64,000 bases of DNA, taken from NCBI RefSeq assembly GCF_013127955.1, contig NZ_CP053435.1, positions 3,943,001-4,007,000 on the forward strand, given 5' to 3'. The translations under genes were made by a program, and so were the position numbers. Positions within the stretch are counted from its first letter, which is position 1, and each line of letters opens with the position of its first letter. The notes below the pieces were generated by a model. That model made no database searches. It was given only the letters and a program-made list of their open reading frames with translations, and was not told the DNA's origin. Source of the DNA: Spirosoma taeanense (GTDB lineage Bacteria > Bacteroidota > Bacteroidia > Cytophagales > Spirosomataceae). This document shows, one piece after another, positions 1 through 9,033 of this stretch.

Positions 1-1
1 C

Positions 2-745
2 ATCACCAACCTCGAAACCATTTTCAAAACCTCGGCTACCAACACCTGGTATGGGCACTACGGTGCGCGCATTGAGTTTGACAAAAACGGCCTGCTATAC
101 TTCAGCGTGGGCGAAGGCGGGCCGAGTAGTTATGGAGGGGCTTCGTCGCCCAATCAGAACGCGCAGAACGTAAAAACCGAATGGGGCAAGATTCACCGGA
201 TGACCGACTCGGGCCAGGTGCCCGCCGACAATCCAACCCTGCCCGGCAACACGACGCCGACCACCATTTTCTCGTATGGCCACCGAAATCCGCAGGGGCT
301 GGCGCTCAACCCGTTTACGGGCGATCTGTGGGAAACTGAACACGGACCGAAAGGCGGGGATGAGGTAAACATCATCCAGTCCGCAAAAAACTATGGCTGG
401 CCGCTCGTATCATACGGGATAAATTACGATGGCACCCCCATTTCGACCAGCCCGACCCGCGATGGTATTCAGGCACCCGTTCATACCTGGACACCTTCCA
501 TCGGTACCTGCGGACTGGCCTTTATCACCAGCGACAAGTTCAAAGACTGGAAGGGCAATCTGGTAACGGGCTCACTGCCGCTCAACTACCTGAGTCGCTG
601 CGCGATCAGCAACAATAAGGTTGTCAGCGAAGCGAAACTGCTCGAAAACCAGGGCCGCATCCGCAACGTCAAGCAGGGACCGGATGGCAGTCTGTACGTT
701 TCCATTGAAGGACCGGGGCGGATTGTGCAGCTCATTCCAGAATGA
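2..745 (+). CDS. PQQ-dependent glucose/sorbosone dehydrogenase family protein (5' end outside window)
   Basis: This is the C-terminal 247 residues of a protein whose start lies before the window; the frame is open from base 2. The block YGHRNPQGLALNP followed by WETEHGPKGGDEVN is the hallmark of the GSDH (soluble aldose sugar dehydrogenase) six-bladed propeller, where it lines the PQQ and calcium site. Members oxidise aldoses to lactones in the periplasm. The chain ends normally with a last blade of the type GPDGSLYVS. Whether it carries a signal peptide cannot be seen. Substrate is not predictable from this part. Confidence 0.88.
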   Translation: MTNLETIFKTSATNTWYGHYGARIEFDKNGLLYFSVGEGGPSSYGGASSPNQNAQNVKTEWGKIHRMTDSGQVPADNPTLPGNTTPTTIFSYGHRNPQGLALNPFTGDLWETEHGPKGGDEVNIIQSAKNYGWPLVSYGINYDGTPISTSPTRDGIQAPVHTWTPSIGTCGLAFITSDKFKDWKGNLVTGSLPLNYLSRCAISNNKVVSEAKLLENQGRIRNVKQGPDGSLYVSIEGPGRIVQLIPE

Positions 746-829
746 CCGTCGGCGGGATTCAGCCGCGCGCATAGTAGACTTATGGCTGGTCGCTGCTTTT
801 GTCGGGGTAACACGCCATCAAGCTGCCTC

Positions 830-1600
830 ATGCCTTATATCGCGCCTTTTTTCTGCTTTCTGCTGCTTTCGGTTATCAGCCCGTCCTGGCTGGAGCCGGT
901 TACGTCCGGCATTTACCGCTGGAACGAAGCGCCGGTAACCAAACAGGCCGCTTCTGAACAGCGAGTCCTGCTGGAAGGTAGCCTGACCGATTTCAGCCAC
1001 ATGAAAGTTCACGCGACGACCCTACCGGCCCATCAGGCTCCGCATCCGGCGCACAAGCACACCGACGAAGAACTTATTATCATTAAGGAAGGTGAACTGA
1101 CCGTAACGATTGCCGGAAAGACCAAAACCCTCAGTACCGGTAGCGTAGCTCTGATGATGCCCGGCGACGAGCATGGGTTTGAAAACAAAGGCGACCAGCC
1201 CGCCACCTATTACGTTATGCGCTACGAATCGAAGGAGCCGGTCGATCTGGAGCGTGGCCGCAAAGCCGGTGGGTCGTTCTGGATCGACTGGAAGGACGTA
1301 GCCTTTCATCCGCACGACAAGGGCGGTGTTCGCCGGATGTTCGACCGGGCTACGGCCATGACCAAACGTTTTGAAATGCACGTAACGACGCTGAATCAGG
1401 GACTGTGGAGCCACCCGCCCCACACCCACCGGGCTGCGGAAATCCTGCTTATGGTCGACAATAGCGCGCAGGAAAGCATCGACGGCCGGATGCACTCTGC
1501 CAAAGCGGGGGACCTGATCTTTCTGGAATCGAACGTTCCCCACGCCATCCAGAACACCAGCCCCGGAAGCTGTACGTACTACGCCTTTCAGTTTGAGTAA
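830..1600 (+). CDS. Secreted bicupin protein
   Basis: The protein has 256 residues and two cupin folds, each with a metal-binding motif: HKHTDEE in the first half and HTHRAAE in the second, both followed by a late histidine (DEHGFEN and NVPHAIQN). I chose the ATG at 830 over an in-frame ATG at 782 because it is directly followed by a hydrophobic signal peptide (FFCFLLLSVIS). The duplicated fold resembles ureidoglycine aminohydrolase and KdgF-like bicupins, but no purine or uronate genes are next to it, so the substrate is open. A strong hairpin follows the stop codon. Confidence 0.75.
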   Translation: MPYIAPFFCFLLLSVISPSWLEPVTSGIYRWNEAPVTKQAASEQRVLLEGSLTDFSHMKVHATTLPAHQAPHPAHKHTDEELIIIKEGELTVTIAGKTKTLSTGSVALMMPGDEHGFENKGDQPATYYVMRYESKEPVDLERGRKAGGSFWIDWKDVAFHPHDKGGVRRMFDRATAMTKRFEMHVTTLNQGLWSHPPHTHRAAEILLMVDNSAQESIDGRMHSAKAGDLIFLESNVPHAIQNTSPGSCTYYAFQFE

Positions 1601-1622
1601 CCTGTCAGCGTCATCATTCCTC

Positions 1623-1675
1623 AACCCAAGCCCGCAACGTAGGCCCTGTCTGGTCCTACGTTGCGGGCTTGGGTT
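1623..1675. terminator. Perfect 21-bp stem hairpin after the bicupin gene
   Basis: Bases 1623-1643 are exactly complementary to 1655-1675, with an 11-base loop. It begins 22 bases after the bicupin stop codon. There is no long T-run, so it may act as a transcription terminator, a 3' end stabiliser, or both. Confidence 0.55.
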
Positions 1676-1821
1676 ACCCGGCAGTATATAGACGTAACGG
1701 CAATCCACAGCCGAAACACTGAATCGTCAGCACTCATTTTCAGCCAAACAATCCACTAACCTTATGGGTAAACTTCCAAATAACCAATCCGGGCAGCCTG
1801 GCCCGTTAACCGATATTGGGT

Positions 1822-3020
1822 ATGGAGCAGTTACCATTCTCGCGTCGTGATTTCATCCACCGGCTGGGAACAGCTGCCTTATTCATGCCGACTCTGGCGA
1901 CTTTTTCAGGCCTGCAGGGATGCGGCAGTAAAAGCAGCTGTTCCTCCGCCGAATCGGCCTCCTCGACAACCACCGAGTCGGGTGCGGCGCGTAAGCTGGG
2001 GATTGCGCTGGTCGGACTTGGTAAATACAGCGAAGGCCAGTTAGCGCCCGCTCTGGAGAAAACCAAACGTTGCCGACTATCAGGCATCGTGACCGGCACG
2101 CCCGAAAAAGCCGAGAAGTGGAAGAAAAAATACAACATCCCCGACAAGAACGTCTACAACTACCAGACCTTCGACCAGATAGCCGACAATCCCGATATTG
2201 ATATTATTTACGTCGTGCTGCCCAATCCCATGCACGCCGAATATAGTATTCGGGCTGCGCAGGCTGGCAAGCACGTCATCTGCGAGAAGCCGATGGCGAT
2301 GAACCCGACCGAGTGCCGGCAGATGATTGAGGCCTGCCAGAAAGCCAACAAAAAACTGTCTATTGGTTACCGGCTTCATTTTGAGCCGCACAATCAGGAA
2401 ATGATGCGGCTGGGGCAGAAAGAGGTCTATGGCAAGGTCAATAAGATTGTTGCCGAGAATGGTCAGAATCAGGGATTTGACACACCCTGGCGTCTGGGCG
2501 AGGGCATTGGCGGGGCGGTCCGCTGCGCGATGTGGGTATCTATTGCATTCAGGGCGCGATTTACACGAAAGGCGAAGTTCCCGTTGCCGTAACGGCTAAA
2601 CTTCACCCCGTAACCGAGCCCAAAAAGTTTAGCAAGGTCGAGGAAGGCGTTGATTTTCAGCTGCACTTTGCCGATGGCTCCGTCGCCGACTGCAAAACCA
2701 GCTACAACGACAAACTCAATCAGCTACGGGCCGAAGCGGCTAAAGGCTGGTTTGAACTGTCACCCGCCTATGCCTATTCCGGTCTGGAAGGCAAAACCAG
2801 CCAGGGCGATATGAATATCGAGAATGTGCCCCAGCAGGCCCGCCAGATGGACGCCTTCGCCGATTGTATTCTGAACAACAAACCGACCTCCGTACCCGGC
2901 GAAATGGGTATGCGCGACGTGCAGCTGATCGAAGCCATTTTCCAGGCGGCTAAAACCGGCAAACGAGTATCCACGCAGGGCGCAAAGAAAGTGCTGGACT
3001 CAACAGCAGCCATGCGGTGA
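1822..3020 (+). pseudogene. Gfo/Idh/MocA family oxidoreductase, frameshifted
   Basis: Two adjacent frames together encode a roughly 399-residue glucose-fructose oxidoreductase-like protein. The start at 1822 gives a twin-arginine motif (SRRDFIHRLG) and a lipobox-like LQGC, so export to the periplasm is likely. The Rossmann part follows (GIALVGLGKYS), then the CEKPMAMN motif. After residue 231 the reading frame shifts by one base: the run of four G at 2512-2515 needs one more G to join GEGIGG to the family sequence GPLRDVGIYCIQGA. The second half runs intact to 3020. It may be a true frameshift or a homopolymer error. The family uses NAD(P) to oxidise or reduce sugars. Confidence 0.8.
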
Positions 3021-3037
3021 GCTAGGCAACTACCAAG

Positions 3038-3079
3038 CCGAAATGCGCATAACCAGGTAGCTGATTATGCGCGTTTCGG
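3038..3079. terminator. Bidirectional hairpin between convergent genes
   Basis: The arm at 3038-3052 pairs with 3065-3079 over 15 positions, one of them a G-U pair, around a 12-base loop. It lies between the stop of the oxidoreductase gene (3020) and the stop of the convergent minus-strand gene (3098). Confidence 0.55.
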
Positions 3080-3097
3080 TTTCTATTCAGGCCGATT

Positions 3098-3751
3098 TTA
3101 TTGCTGCTGGCAAAGCTGGTTGTACGTATCCACCATCGCGCCAAACACCTCCCAGTCCCGGCGTTTAGCAACCGGGTAGTTGCGGATGAACGACGGACAG
3201 TCACCAAACAGTCGCTCGTGAACGGTCTCCAGATCACCCCGTTTCGCAATCAGCGACTCGCTGCCATTCTTCAACACGATATAGCTCAAATCCTGCCGTT
3301 TGCTGATAGAGAAATTCCCGAACGAATATTCCGTCGTTTTCTTCCAGCCCGACACATCGAAATACAGCGCAATCCGTCCGCCATCGGGCGTCAGCCGTTC
3401 CAGCAGCATGGGTTTGCCATTGCGACGGGGGTTGGGGACACGCTCGAAGATGACCCATTCACGCTCACGCGGGATACTGCCGGTCGAATAGGCGAAACCG
3501 GGAATCCGCTGGGCAATCAGCCGCAGGTCGTCGCCTTTCAGCTTCACTTTCTTATCGTCGGGCAACCGGATAACGACGCCAGCCGGGGAGTCGTTGATGA
3601 ACGACCCAACCCGCACCTGCCCGCTAACCGTATCGTTCTGCATGGTCACGACGTAACCGTCGGTCCACATCGTAATGGCACCCACCGGATTGTATTGCGC
3701 CCTGGCAGCTACGCTGCTCAACAAAACGCCAAGTAAAACAAGGACTTTCAT
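3098..3751 (-). CDS. Secreted protein of unknown function
   Basis: The 217-residue product starts with a clear signal peptide (MKVLVLLGVLLSSVAARAQ) and continues as a beta-rich chain with repeated basic and acidic patches, for example the stretch around DDKKVKLKGDD. The C-terminal part has a helical look (HERLFGDCPSFIRNYPVAKRRDW) with two cysteines in the last third. I do not recognise the family. It stands alone on the minus strand, facing the frameshifted oxidoreductase gene, and its codon use matches its neighbours. Confidence 0.7.
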   Translation of the reverse strand: MKVLVLLGVLLSSVAARAQYNPVGAITMWTDGYVVTMQNDTVSGQVRVGSFINDSPAGVVIRLPDDKKVKLKGDDLRLIAQRIPGFAYSTGSIPREREWVIFERVPNPRRNGKPMLLERLTPDGGRIALYFDVSGWKKTTEYSFGNFSISKRQDLSYIVLKNGSESLIAKRGDLETVHERLFGDCPSFIRNYPVAKRRDWEVFGAMVDTYNQLCQQQ

Positions 3752-3967
3752 ATTCAGGAATCAGGAATTGATGCACCAAACCTATCTGGTGAATCCCGCC
3801 TTCCCAGCGGCCTTCCGCCTGAACCGTAAAATAGGCCGTATGAACTGGCTAAAAAGCCCGGTGCCTTCTTTGCCCGGCTATTAAATTCCTGAACCGGCCT
3901 ACCCGACATCAGTAAAATAAGGTGCTGGCTTCTTTTCTAGTCTGTATACAACCGACTAAACTTCCTG

Positions 3968-6436
3968 ATGCGCTTAACCGCTACTTCTTTTCTTTCCCGT
4001 TCCGCCCATAGCTCCCGAAACGTCAGTCTCCTTACCCTTTTTGCGCTGTTGCTGATGGCCGGATGCCCGCTTTACGCCCAGACCGGCGGCAAGCTGAAAC
4101 TGAGCGGGAAAATCCTGGATGGGCAGGCCAACACACCCCTGGTTTACGCCAACATCCGGCTCTTTAAACAGGCCGACAGCTCGTTCGTGACGGGCGCGGT
4201 AACCAACGACAACGGCGATTTTGTGATGGATGCGGCAGCGGGTAATTATTACGCCCTTCTGGAGTTCATGGGCTATAAAACGCAGAAAACCGCCCCGATC
4301 CAGCTGACCCGCGACAGTTCTCCGCACAGCCTGGGAACGCTCCGACTGCTGCCGTCGACGAATACGTTGAGCGAAGTAATCGTGCAGGGCGAGAAAAGCA
4401 CGATGGAGATGACCCTCGACAAAAAGATCTTTAACGTAGGTAAAGACCTCGCTAACCGGGGCGGCACGGCTGTTGATATTTTGCAGAACGTGCCTTCGGT
4501 AGCCGTCGACGGTGAGGGAAACGTCAGTCTGCGGGGGAGCGGCAGCGTACGCATCCTGATCGATGGAAAGCCGTCGGGTCTGGTGAGTCTGAAAGGTTCC
4601 AGCGGTCTGCAACAGTTGCAGGGCAGCAGCATCGAACGGATTGAAGTCATCACCAACCCGTCGGCCCGCTACGAAGCCGAAGGCATGGGCGGTATCATCA
4701 ACATCGTCCTGAAAAAGGAACGTAAAGAAGGCATCAATGGCTCCTTCGACCTCATCACGGGTTACCCGAGCAATTTCGGGGCGGCAGCCAACGTCAACTA
4801 CCGACGTAAGAACCTGAACTTCTTCATCAACTACAGCGCTTCGTACCGGAATACGCCCGGCCGCAGCAGCCAATATCAGGAACTGTACCGGAATGATTCG
4901 ACTTTCATTACCCGGCAGAACTCGACCAACCGCCTGAACGGGATGTACAACAACGCCCGGGCGGGAATCGACTATTATTTCAATCCCAAAAACATTCTGA
5001 CGGCGGCCTATACGTGGCGCATCAGCAAAGGCAAACGCTACGCCGATATTCAGTACCTGGACTACCAGCCCAACAGCACCACCCTGCAGCGGATTACCAA
5101 TCGCCAGCAGGACGAAACCGAAACCGAACCCAACTCGGAATATGCGCTGAGTTACAAACGGACGTTTGCCCGCGAAGGTCATGAGCTGACCGCCGACGTT
5201 CGGTATCTGGACAACTGGGAAAGCTCCGACCAGTTTTTTACCCAGCAGACCCTCCGGCCCGATGGTGGCGCTTCGGGCGTTCCGAACCTGCTGCAGCGCT
5301 CGCTCAACGACGAAACCGAAAAGCAGTTTCTGCTGCAGGTCGATTACGTCAAACCCTTTGGCAAGGAAGGAAAACTGGAAGCCGGTCTGCGCAGCAGCTC
5401 CCGCGACATGACCAACGATTACTCGGTTCGGGAGCAGGCGTCGGATGGTCTCTGGCGTCCCCTGCCGGGCCTGACCAACGATTTTCTGTACGAAGAGAAC
5501 ATCCACGCGGCCTACGGGATTCTGGGCAACAAGATGCGTAAATTCTCGTACCAGATGGGCGTTCGGGCCGAATGGACGGGCGTAACGACGACGCTGAAAC
5601 AGACCAACGACGTAAACCCGCGCCAGTACGCGAACCTGTTTCCGAGTGTGCACATGACCTACGACCTGCCCCGCCAGCACGCCCTTCAGGTGAGTTTCAG
5701 CCGCCGGGTCCGTCGGCCGCAGTACAACGACCTGAGTCCGTTCATGACCTTCAGCGACAGCCGTAACTTTTTCAGCGGCAACCCCGACCTGAACCCCGAA
5801 TTCACCAATTCGTTCGATCTGGGGCATATCAAGTACATGGGCAAAGGCTCGCTCAGTTCGTCGGTGTATTACCGCTATACCACCGGCAAGATTATCCGGA
5901 TTCGTCGCGTTGATGACCGGGGTTACTCGACCACCCGCCCCGAAAACCTGGCGACCGAAAACTCCTACGGGGCTGAATTCACCGGCTCGTATGCATTCGT
6001 GCAATGGTGGAAACTGGACGGCAGCCTGAACTTCTTTCGGGCCATCACCAACGGCAATAACCTTGATGCCAGCTACCAGAGCGATACGTATAGCTGGTTT
6101 GCCCGCACCACCTCGCGGTTTACCTTCTGGAGAACCACCGATCTTCAGATGCGGGCCAACTACGAAGCGCCCCAGAAAACCCCGCAGGGACGTCGGCAGG
6201 CCATCGCTACGCTCGACTTGTCGGTTAGCCGGGACATTCTCAACAAAAACGGGACGCTGACGCTCAACGTGCTCGACGTGTTTAACTCGCGCCGGTACCG
6301 GACCATTACGCAGGGCAGCAATTTCTACACGGAGAACAATTCGCAGGGACGGCTTCGCCAGATCAACCTGACGTTCAACTACCGGCTGCGGCAGGCCAAG
6401 AAGAAAGTGAAGGAATCAACCGAGGGCGAGTTTTAA
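3968..6436 (+). CDS. TonB-dependent outer membrane receptor (beta-barrel family with CarboxypepD-like N-terminus)
   Basis: This 822-residue protein has a signal peptide ending near LYAQ, a carboxypeptidase-D-regulatory-like domain (about residues 45-125, SGKILDGQANTPLVYANIRL), a plug domain with the block GSVRILIDGKPSG and ERIEVITNPSARYEAEGMGGIINI, and a long 22-strand type barrel ending in an aromatic-poor tail. This is the outer membrane protein beta-barrel family common in Bacteroidota and distinct from SusC. No SusD partner lies beside it, so it probably takes up something other than a glycan, or a peptide or siderophore. The ligand is unknown. Confidence 0.87.
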   Translation: MRLTATSFLSRSAHSSRNVSLLTLFALLLMAGCPLYAQTGGKLKLSGKILDGQANTPLVYANIRLFKQADSSFVTGAVTNDNGDFVMDAAAGNYYALLEFMGYKTQKTAPIQLTRDSSPHSLGTLRLLPSTNTLSEVIVQGEKSTMEMTLDKKIFNVGKDLANRGGTAVDILQNVPSVAVDGEGNVSLRGSGSVRILIDGKPSGLVSLKGSSGLQQLQGSSIERIEVITNPSARYEAEGMGGIINIVLKKERKEGINGSFDLITGYPSNFGAAANVNYRRKNLNFFINYSASYRNTPGRSSQYQELYRNDSTFITRQNSTNRLNGMYNNARAGIDYYFNPKNILTAAYTWRISKGKRYADIQYLDYQPNSTTLQRITNRQQDETETEPNSEYALSYKRTFAREGHELTADVRYLDNWESSDQFFTQQTLRPDGGASGVPNLLQRSLNDETEKQFLLQVDYVKPFGKEGKLEAGLRSSSRDMTNDYSVREQASDGLWRPLPGLTNDFLYEENIHAAYGILGNKMRKFSYQMGVRAEWTGVTTTLKQTNDVNPRQYANLFPSVHMTYDLPRQHALQVSFSRRVRRPQYNDLSPFMTFSDSRNFFSGNPDLNPEFTNSFDLGHIKYMGKGSLSSSVYYRYTTGKIIRIRRVDDRGYSTTRPENLATENSYGAEFTGSYAFVQWWKLDGSLNFFRAITNGNNLDASYQSDTYSWFARTTSRFTFWRTTDLQMRANYEAPQKTPQGRRQAIATLDLSVSRDILNKNGTLTLNVLDVFNSRRYRTITQGSNFYTENNSQGRLRQINLTFNYRLRQAKKKVKESTEGEF

Positions 6437-6452
6437 CCAGCCAGGCCTATGG

Positions 6453-6477
6453 GGCGCTACGTTGCGGACGTAGCGCC
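6453..6477. terminator. Hairpin between convergent receptor and hydrolase genes
   Basis: A 10-bp perfect stem (6453-6462 with 6468-6477) and 5-base loop sit 16 bases after the receptor stop. The stem overlaps the last codons of the minus-strand hydrolase gene, which stops at 6457. Confidence 0.5.
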
Positions 6478-7350
6478 GACCAGTTGAAGCAGATCGCGGT
6501 AGATTACGTTGTTTTTCCAGAACAGTTGCAGCACCATGGGAATATGCTTCTTGCCCGGCAAGAGTTTGAACTCGTGCTTGACGCCAAGCTCTTCAAGCCG
6601 ATCCCGGAATTTACGGGTGCTGCGGGCAATGCCGGGGTAGGTCCGCTCGCCCACGAACACCAGCATGGGCGGACTCCCGGCGTTGATGTGGTACAGGGCC
6701 GACATCGCGCGCCAGACGGCCGGTTCTTTGCCGAACGGCACCAGGTATTTCTGATCGTCGGGATATTCCATCTTGTTGAGGTAATCAAACATATCCAGCC
6801 CGGCCGGATCGTCGAGGATAGCGCCTTTGACCGGATTCTGCGTTACGCCCAGTTTCGAAAAGAACCGATTGTCGGCCGCCAACAGAGCCGCCAGTCCACC
6901 ACCCGCCGAGTGGCCCATTACAAAAATCCGGTTGGGGTCGCCCCCGTATTGGGCGATGTGCTGCTGCGTCCACAGTACGGCGCGGGCGCAGTCGTCGGCC
7001 ATCCTGGGAACCTCCACCGCCGGAGCCAGCCGGTAGTTGATGATGACGGCCACCACTCCCTGCTTCGCCAGCCGCCGACCAATGAACCCGTAGATGTTTT
7101 TGCTGCCGCTGTCCCAGCCGCCCCCGTGGATAAATACCACCACCGGATAAGGTACGTCGCCCTTTTTCTTCGGTTCGTACACATCGAGCCGGTTACGTTC
7201 GGCATCGAAACCGGCGGCATCCGGGGCGATATACGGAATGTCTTTCGTGCGTTTGCTGGAACAGGCCACGGCGCATTCGTTGATGATCAGGACAAACGAC
7301 AGGAGCAGGACGACGGCCAGAACGCCCCGGAATACTCTGGCTATGAACAT
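6457..7350 (-). CDS. Alpha/beta hydrolase (esterase/lipase type), exported
   Basis: The 297-residue protein begins with a hydrophobic leader with two cysteines near its end, so it may be a lipoprotein or a secreted enzyme. The oxyanion-hole motif HGGGW and the nucleophile elbow GHSAGGG place it in the carboxylesterase/acetyl-esterase family, and the histidine of the triad is probably in KKHIPMV. The usual acidic residue position reads VGERTYPG, where a glutamate appears instead of the more common aspartate. Substrates of this family are acyl esters, often acetylated sugars. It is divergent from the helicase gene only by a short gap. Confidence 0.8.
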   Translation of the reverse strand: MFIARVFRGVLAVVLLLSFVLIINECAVACSSKRTKDIPYIAPDAAGFDAERNRLDVYEPKKKGDVPYPVVVFIHGGGWDSGSKNIYGFIGRRLAKQGVVAVIINYRLAPAVEVPRMADDCARAVLWTQQHIAQYGGDPNRIFVMGHSAGGGLAALLAADNRFFSKLGVTQNPVKGAILDDPAGLDMFDYLNKMEYPDDQKYLVPFGKEPAVWRAMSALYHINAGSPPMLVFVGERTYPGIARSTRKFRDRLEELGVKHEFKLLPGKKHIPMVLQLFWKNNVIYRDLLQLVGATSAT

Positions 7351-7444
7351 AGTGCTGAAGAGTGAATAGGCGACAGTTCAGGCTTTATCAACGCAGCAAA
7401 CGCGACCGATGTTCAGTTCGACCGTACCAGACGGAAACGCTCCC

Positions 7445-8587
7445 TCAGAAACCGCTCAGGTCGATCTCTGCCGTTTCGATCAGGTCAACGCGCTTCTTCA
7501 TCTTTTTCTGGATGATGCGGAAATGGTGCTCATCGTCGGGCGTAATGAGCGAAATTGCCTGACCGGCAGCTTCGGCTCGACCCGTCCGGCCAATGCGGTG
7601 TACGTAATCTTTCGGGGAGCGGGGCAGTTCAAAATTAATGACGTACGGAAGAAACTGGATGTCAATACCCCGCGCAATCAGGTCAGTAGCCACCAAGACG
7701 TTGAGTTTGCCCGTCTTGAACGCGGCCAGCGCATCGGTACGGCCACCCTGCGTTTTTTTGCTGTGAATGCCCCCCGCCCGAATGCCGTTCTTGGTGAGTT
7801 TTACCACCAGATTGTCGGCCGTCCGGACCGACGACACAAACACCAGCACCTGCTGCATCTTCCCCGATTTGATCAGGTAGCGTAACAGCGGCCCTTTACG
7901 TTCGGCACTGACCCGATAGGCCGTCTGCGTAATCAAATCCAGATTGTCGGCTTCTTCCTCGACTTCGATCTTCACCGGATCGCGCAGCAGGTTTTCGCGA
8001 ATGTCCTGAATGGCGTCGCCCAGCGTGGCCGAGAACAGGACGGTCTGTCGCTTCGTGGGCAACTGGTCGAAGATGGCGTCCATTTCCTCGGCAAAGCCCA
8101 GTTCGAGCATCTTGTCGGCTTCGTCGAGCACCAGAATCTCAACCTTCGACAGCCGCAGCGCGTTGACCGATAGCAGTTCGAGCAACCGCCCCAGCGTAGC
8201 CACTACAATATCGGCCCCGTGAACGGCCACCATCTGCGGGTTGATGGACACCCCGCCGAACACGGCCACCGTTTTTACCGGTTTGGGCAACGCAGCGCCC
8301 AGCGTCTGGAACACCTCGGCTACCTGCGCAGCCAGTTCGCGGGTCGGCACCAGCACCAATACGCTGACACCCTTCGTTTTGGCCGACCGGGTGCGGTGGA
8401 ATAGTTCAAGAATGGGCAGCACGAAACTGGCCGTTTTACCCGACCCGGTTTTGGCTATACCCAGCACATCGCGCCCCACCAGAATAACCGGAATAGCCTC
8501 CTGCTGAATGGGATAGGGTTTGGCGTACTGCTGCTCCGCAACGGCCCGCAGCAGTGGCTCGGACAGACCGAGAGATGAAAACGACAT
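7445..8587 (-). CDS. DEAD-box RNA helicase (RhlE-like)
   Basis: This 380-residue protein holds the two RecA-like domains with little extension. Motifs in order are the Q motif near residue 20, AKTGSGKT, PTREL, TLGR (in place of the usual TPGR), DEAD, SAT, ATDLIARGID and HRIGRTGR. It unwinds short RNA duplexes using ATP and probably acts in ribosome assembly or RNA turnover. It lacks the basic C-terminal tail found in longer paralogues. Two further helicase genes lie at 37403 and 40163. Confidence 0.93.
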   Translation of the reverse strand: MSFSSLGLSEPLLRAVAEQQYAKPYPIQQEAIPVILVGRDVLGIAKTGSGKTASFVLPILELFHRTRSAKTKGVSVLVLVPTRELAAQVAEVFQTLGAALPKPVKTVAVFGGVSINPQMVAVHGADIVVATLGRLLELLSVNALRLSKVEILVLDEADKMLELGFAEEMDAIFDQLPTKRQTVLFSATLGDAIQDIRENLLRDPVKIEVEEEADNLDLITQTAYRVSAERKGPLLRYLIKSGKMQQVLVFVSSVRTADNLVVKLTKNGIRAGGIHSKKTQGGRTDALAAFKTGKLNVLVATDLIARGIDIQFLPYVINFELPRSPKDYVHRIGRTGRAEAAGQAISLITPDDEHHFRIIQKKMKKRVDLIETAEIDLSGF

Positions 8588-8622
8588 GGATTAGTTTGCT
8601 TTACGTGACGATAGACGCTCCG

Positions 8623-8630
8623 CAAAACTA
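8623..8630 (-). promoter_or_regulatory. Putative -7 box TAGTTTTG for the helicase gene
   Basis: The minus strand reads TAGTTTTG, an exact match to the Bacteroidota -7 consensus TAnnTTTG, 35 bases before the ATG at 8587. I see no convincing -33 TTTG upstream. Confidence 0.4.
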
Positions 8631-9033
8631 CGGATTAACCGGCTGGTTAATGCATGCAGATAATTATCTACAAATCCTGTGGCAAGTAGTAGAAGCCAAT
8701 TAAGCTTAACTTACCGCTCAGTAACACATTAGAATATGATTTGGAATTGCTTTGTCTAAGTAACTACTTTACTATTTTGCTGCTTTACAGACACCTAAAG
8801 CCAATACAAAAATGTGACACAAATTATACATAACAAAGATACAGTGTATACCTCAACTTGGCGTATAACATGACAACAGAACTCGCTTCTCATAGATAAA
8901 TAATTGGTCAATCAGACAAATTATTAAAAATATGAAAATTCTGCATCACACAGAATCAGCAAACAATAGTTAGCATCGTTTATTGTATGCTTATACTGTA
9001 AACACAACTTCCAATATCTTTAATTAATGTGCT
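8631..9033. other. AT-rich gap upstream of the Roco gene
   Basis: No gene is visible here. The sequence turns abruptly AT-rich near 8640, which marks the left edge of the island. It contains a 7-bp inverted repeat with a 4-base spacer (8634-8640 and 8645-8651) and a 12-bp perfect palindrome (8658-8669); both could bind a regulator. I found no direct repeat shared with the right edge, no tRNA and no integrase remnant. Confidence 0.5.

Noticed and set aside
1764-1850. Alternative short frame starting at an ATG at 1764
   Set aside because: It is in a different frame from the oxidoreductase and ends after about 28 codons; the Tat signal starts at 1822.
2509-2535. Programmed -1 frameshift in the oxidoreductase gene
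   Set aside because: The run of four G is not a standard slippery heptamer and no downstream structure stands out; a deletion is simpler.
3974-6004. 676-codon minus-strand frame opposite the TonB-dependent receptor gene
   Set aside because: It lies antisense to a gene with clear domains and its translation shows no family pattern; it arises from codon bias in the G+C-rich receptor gene.
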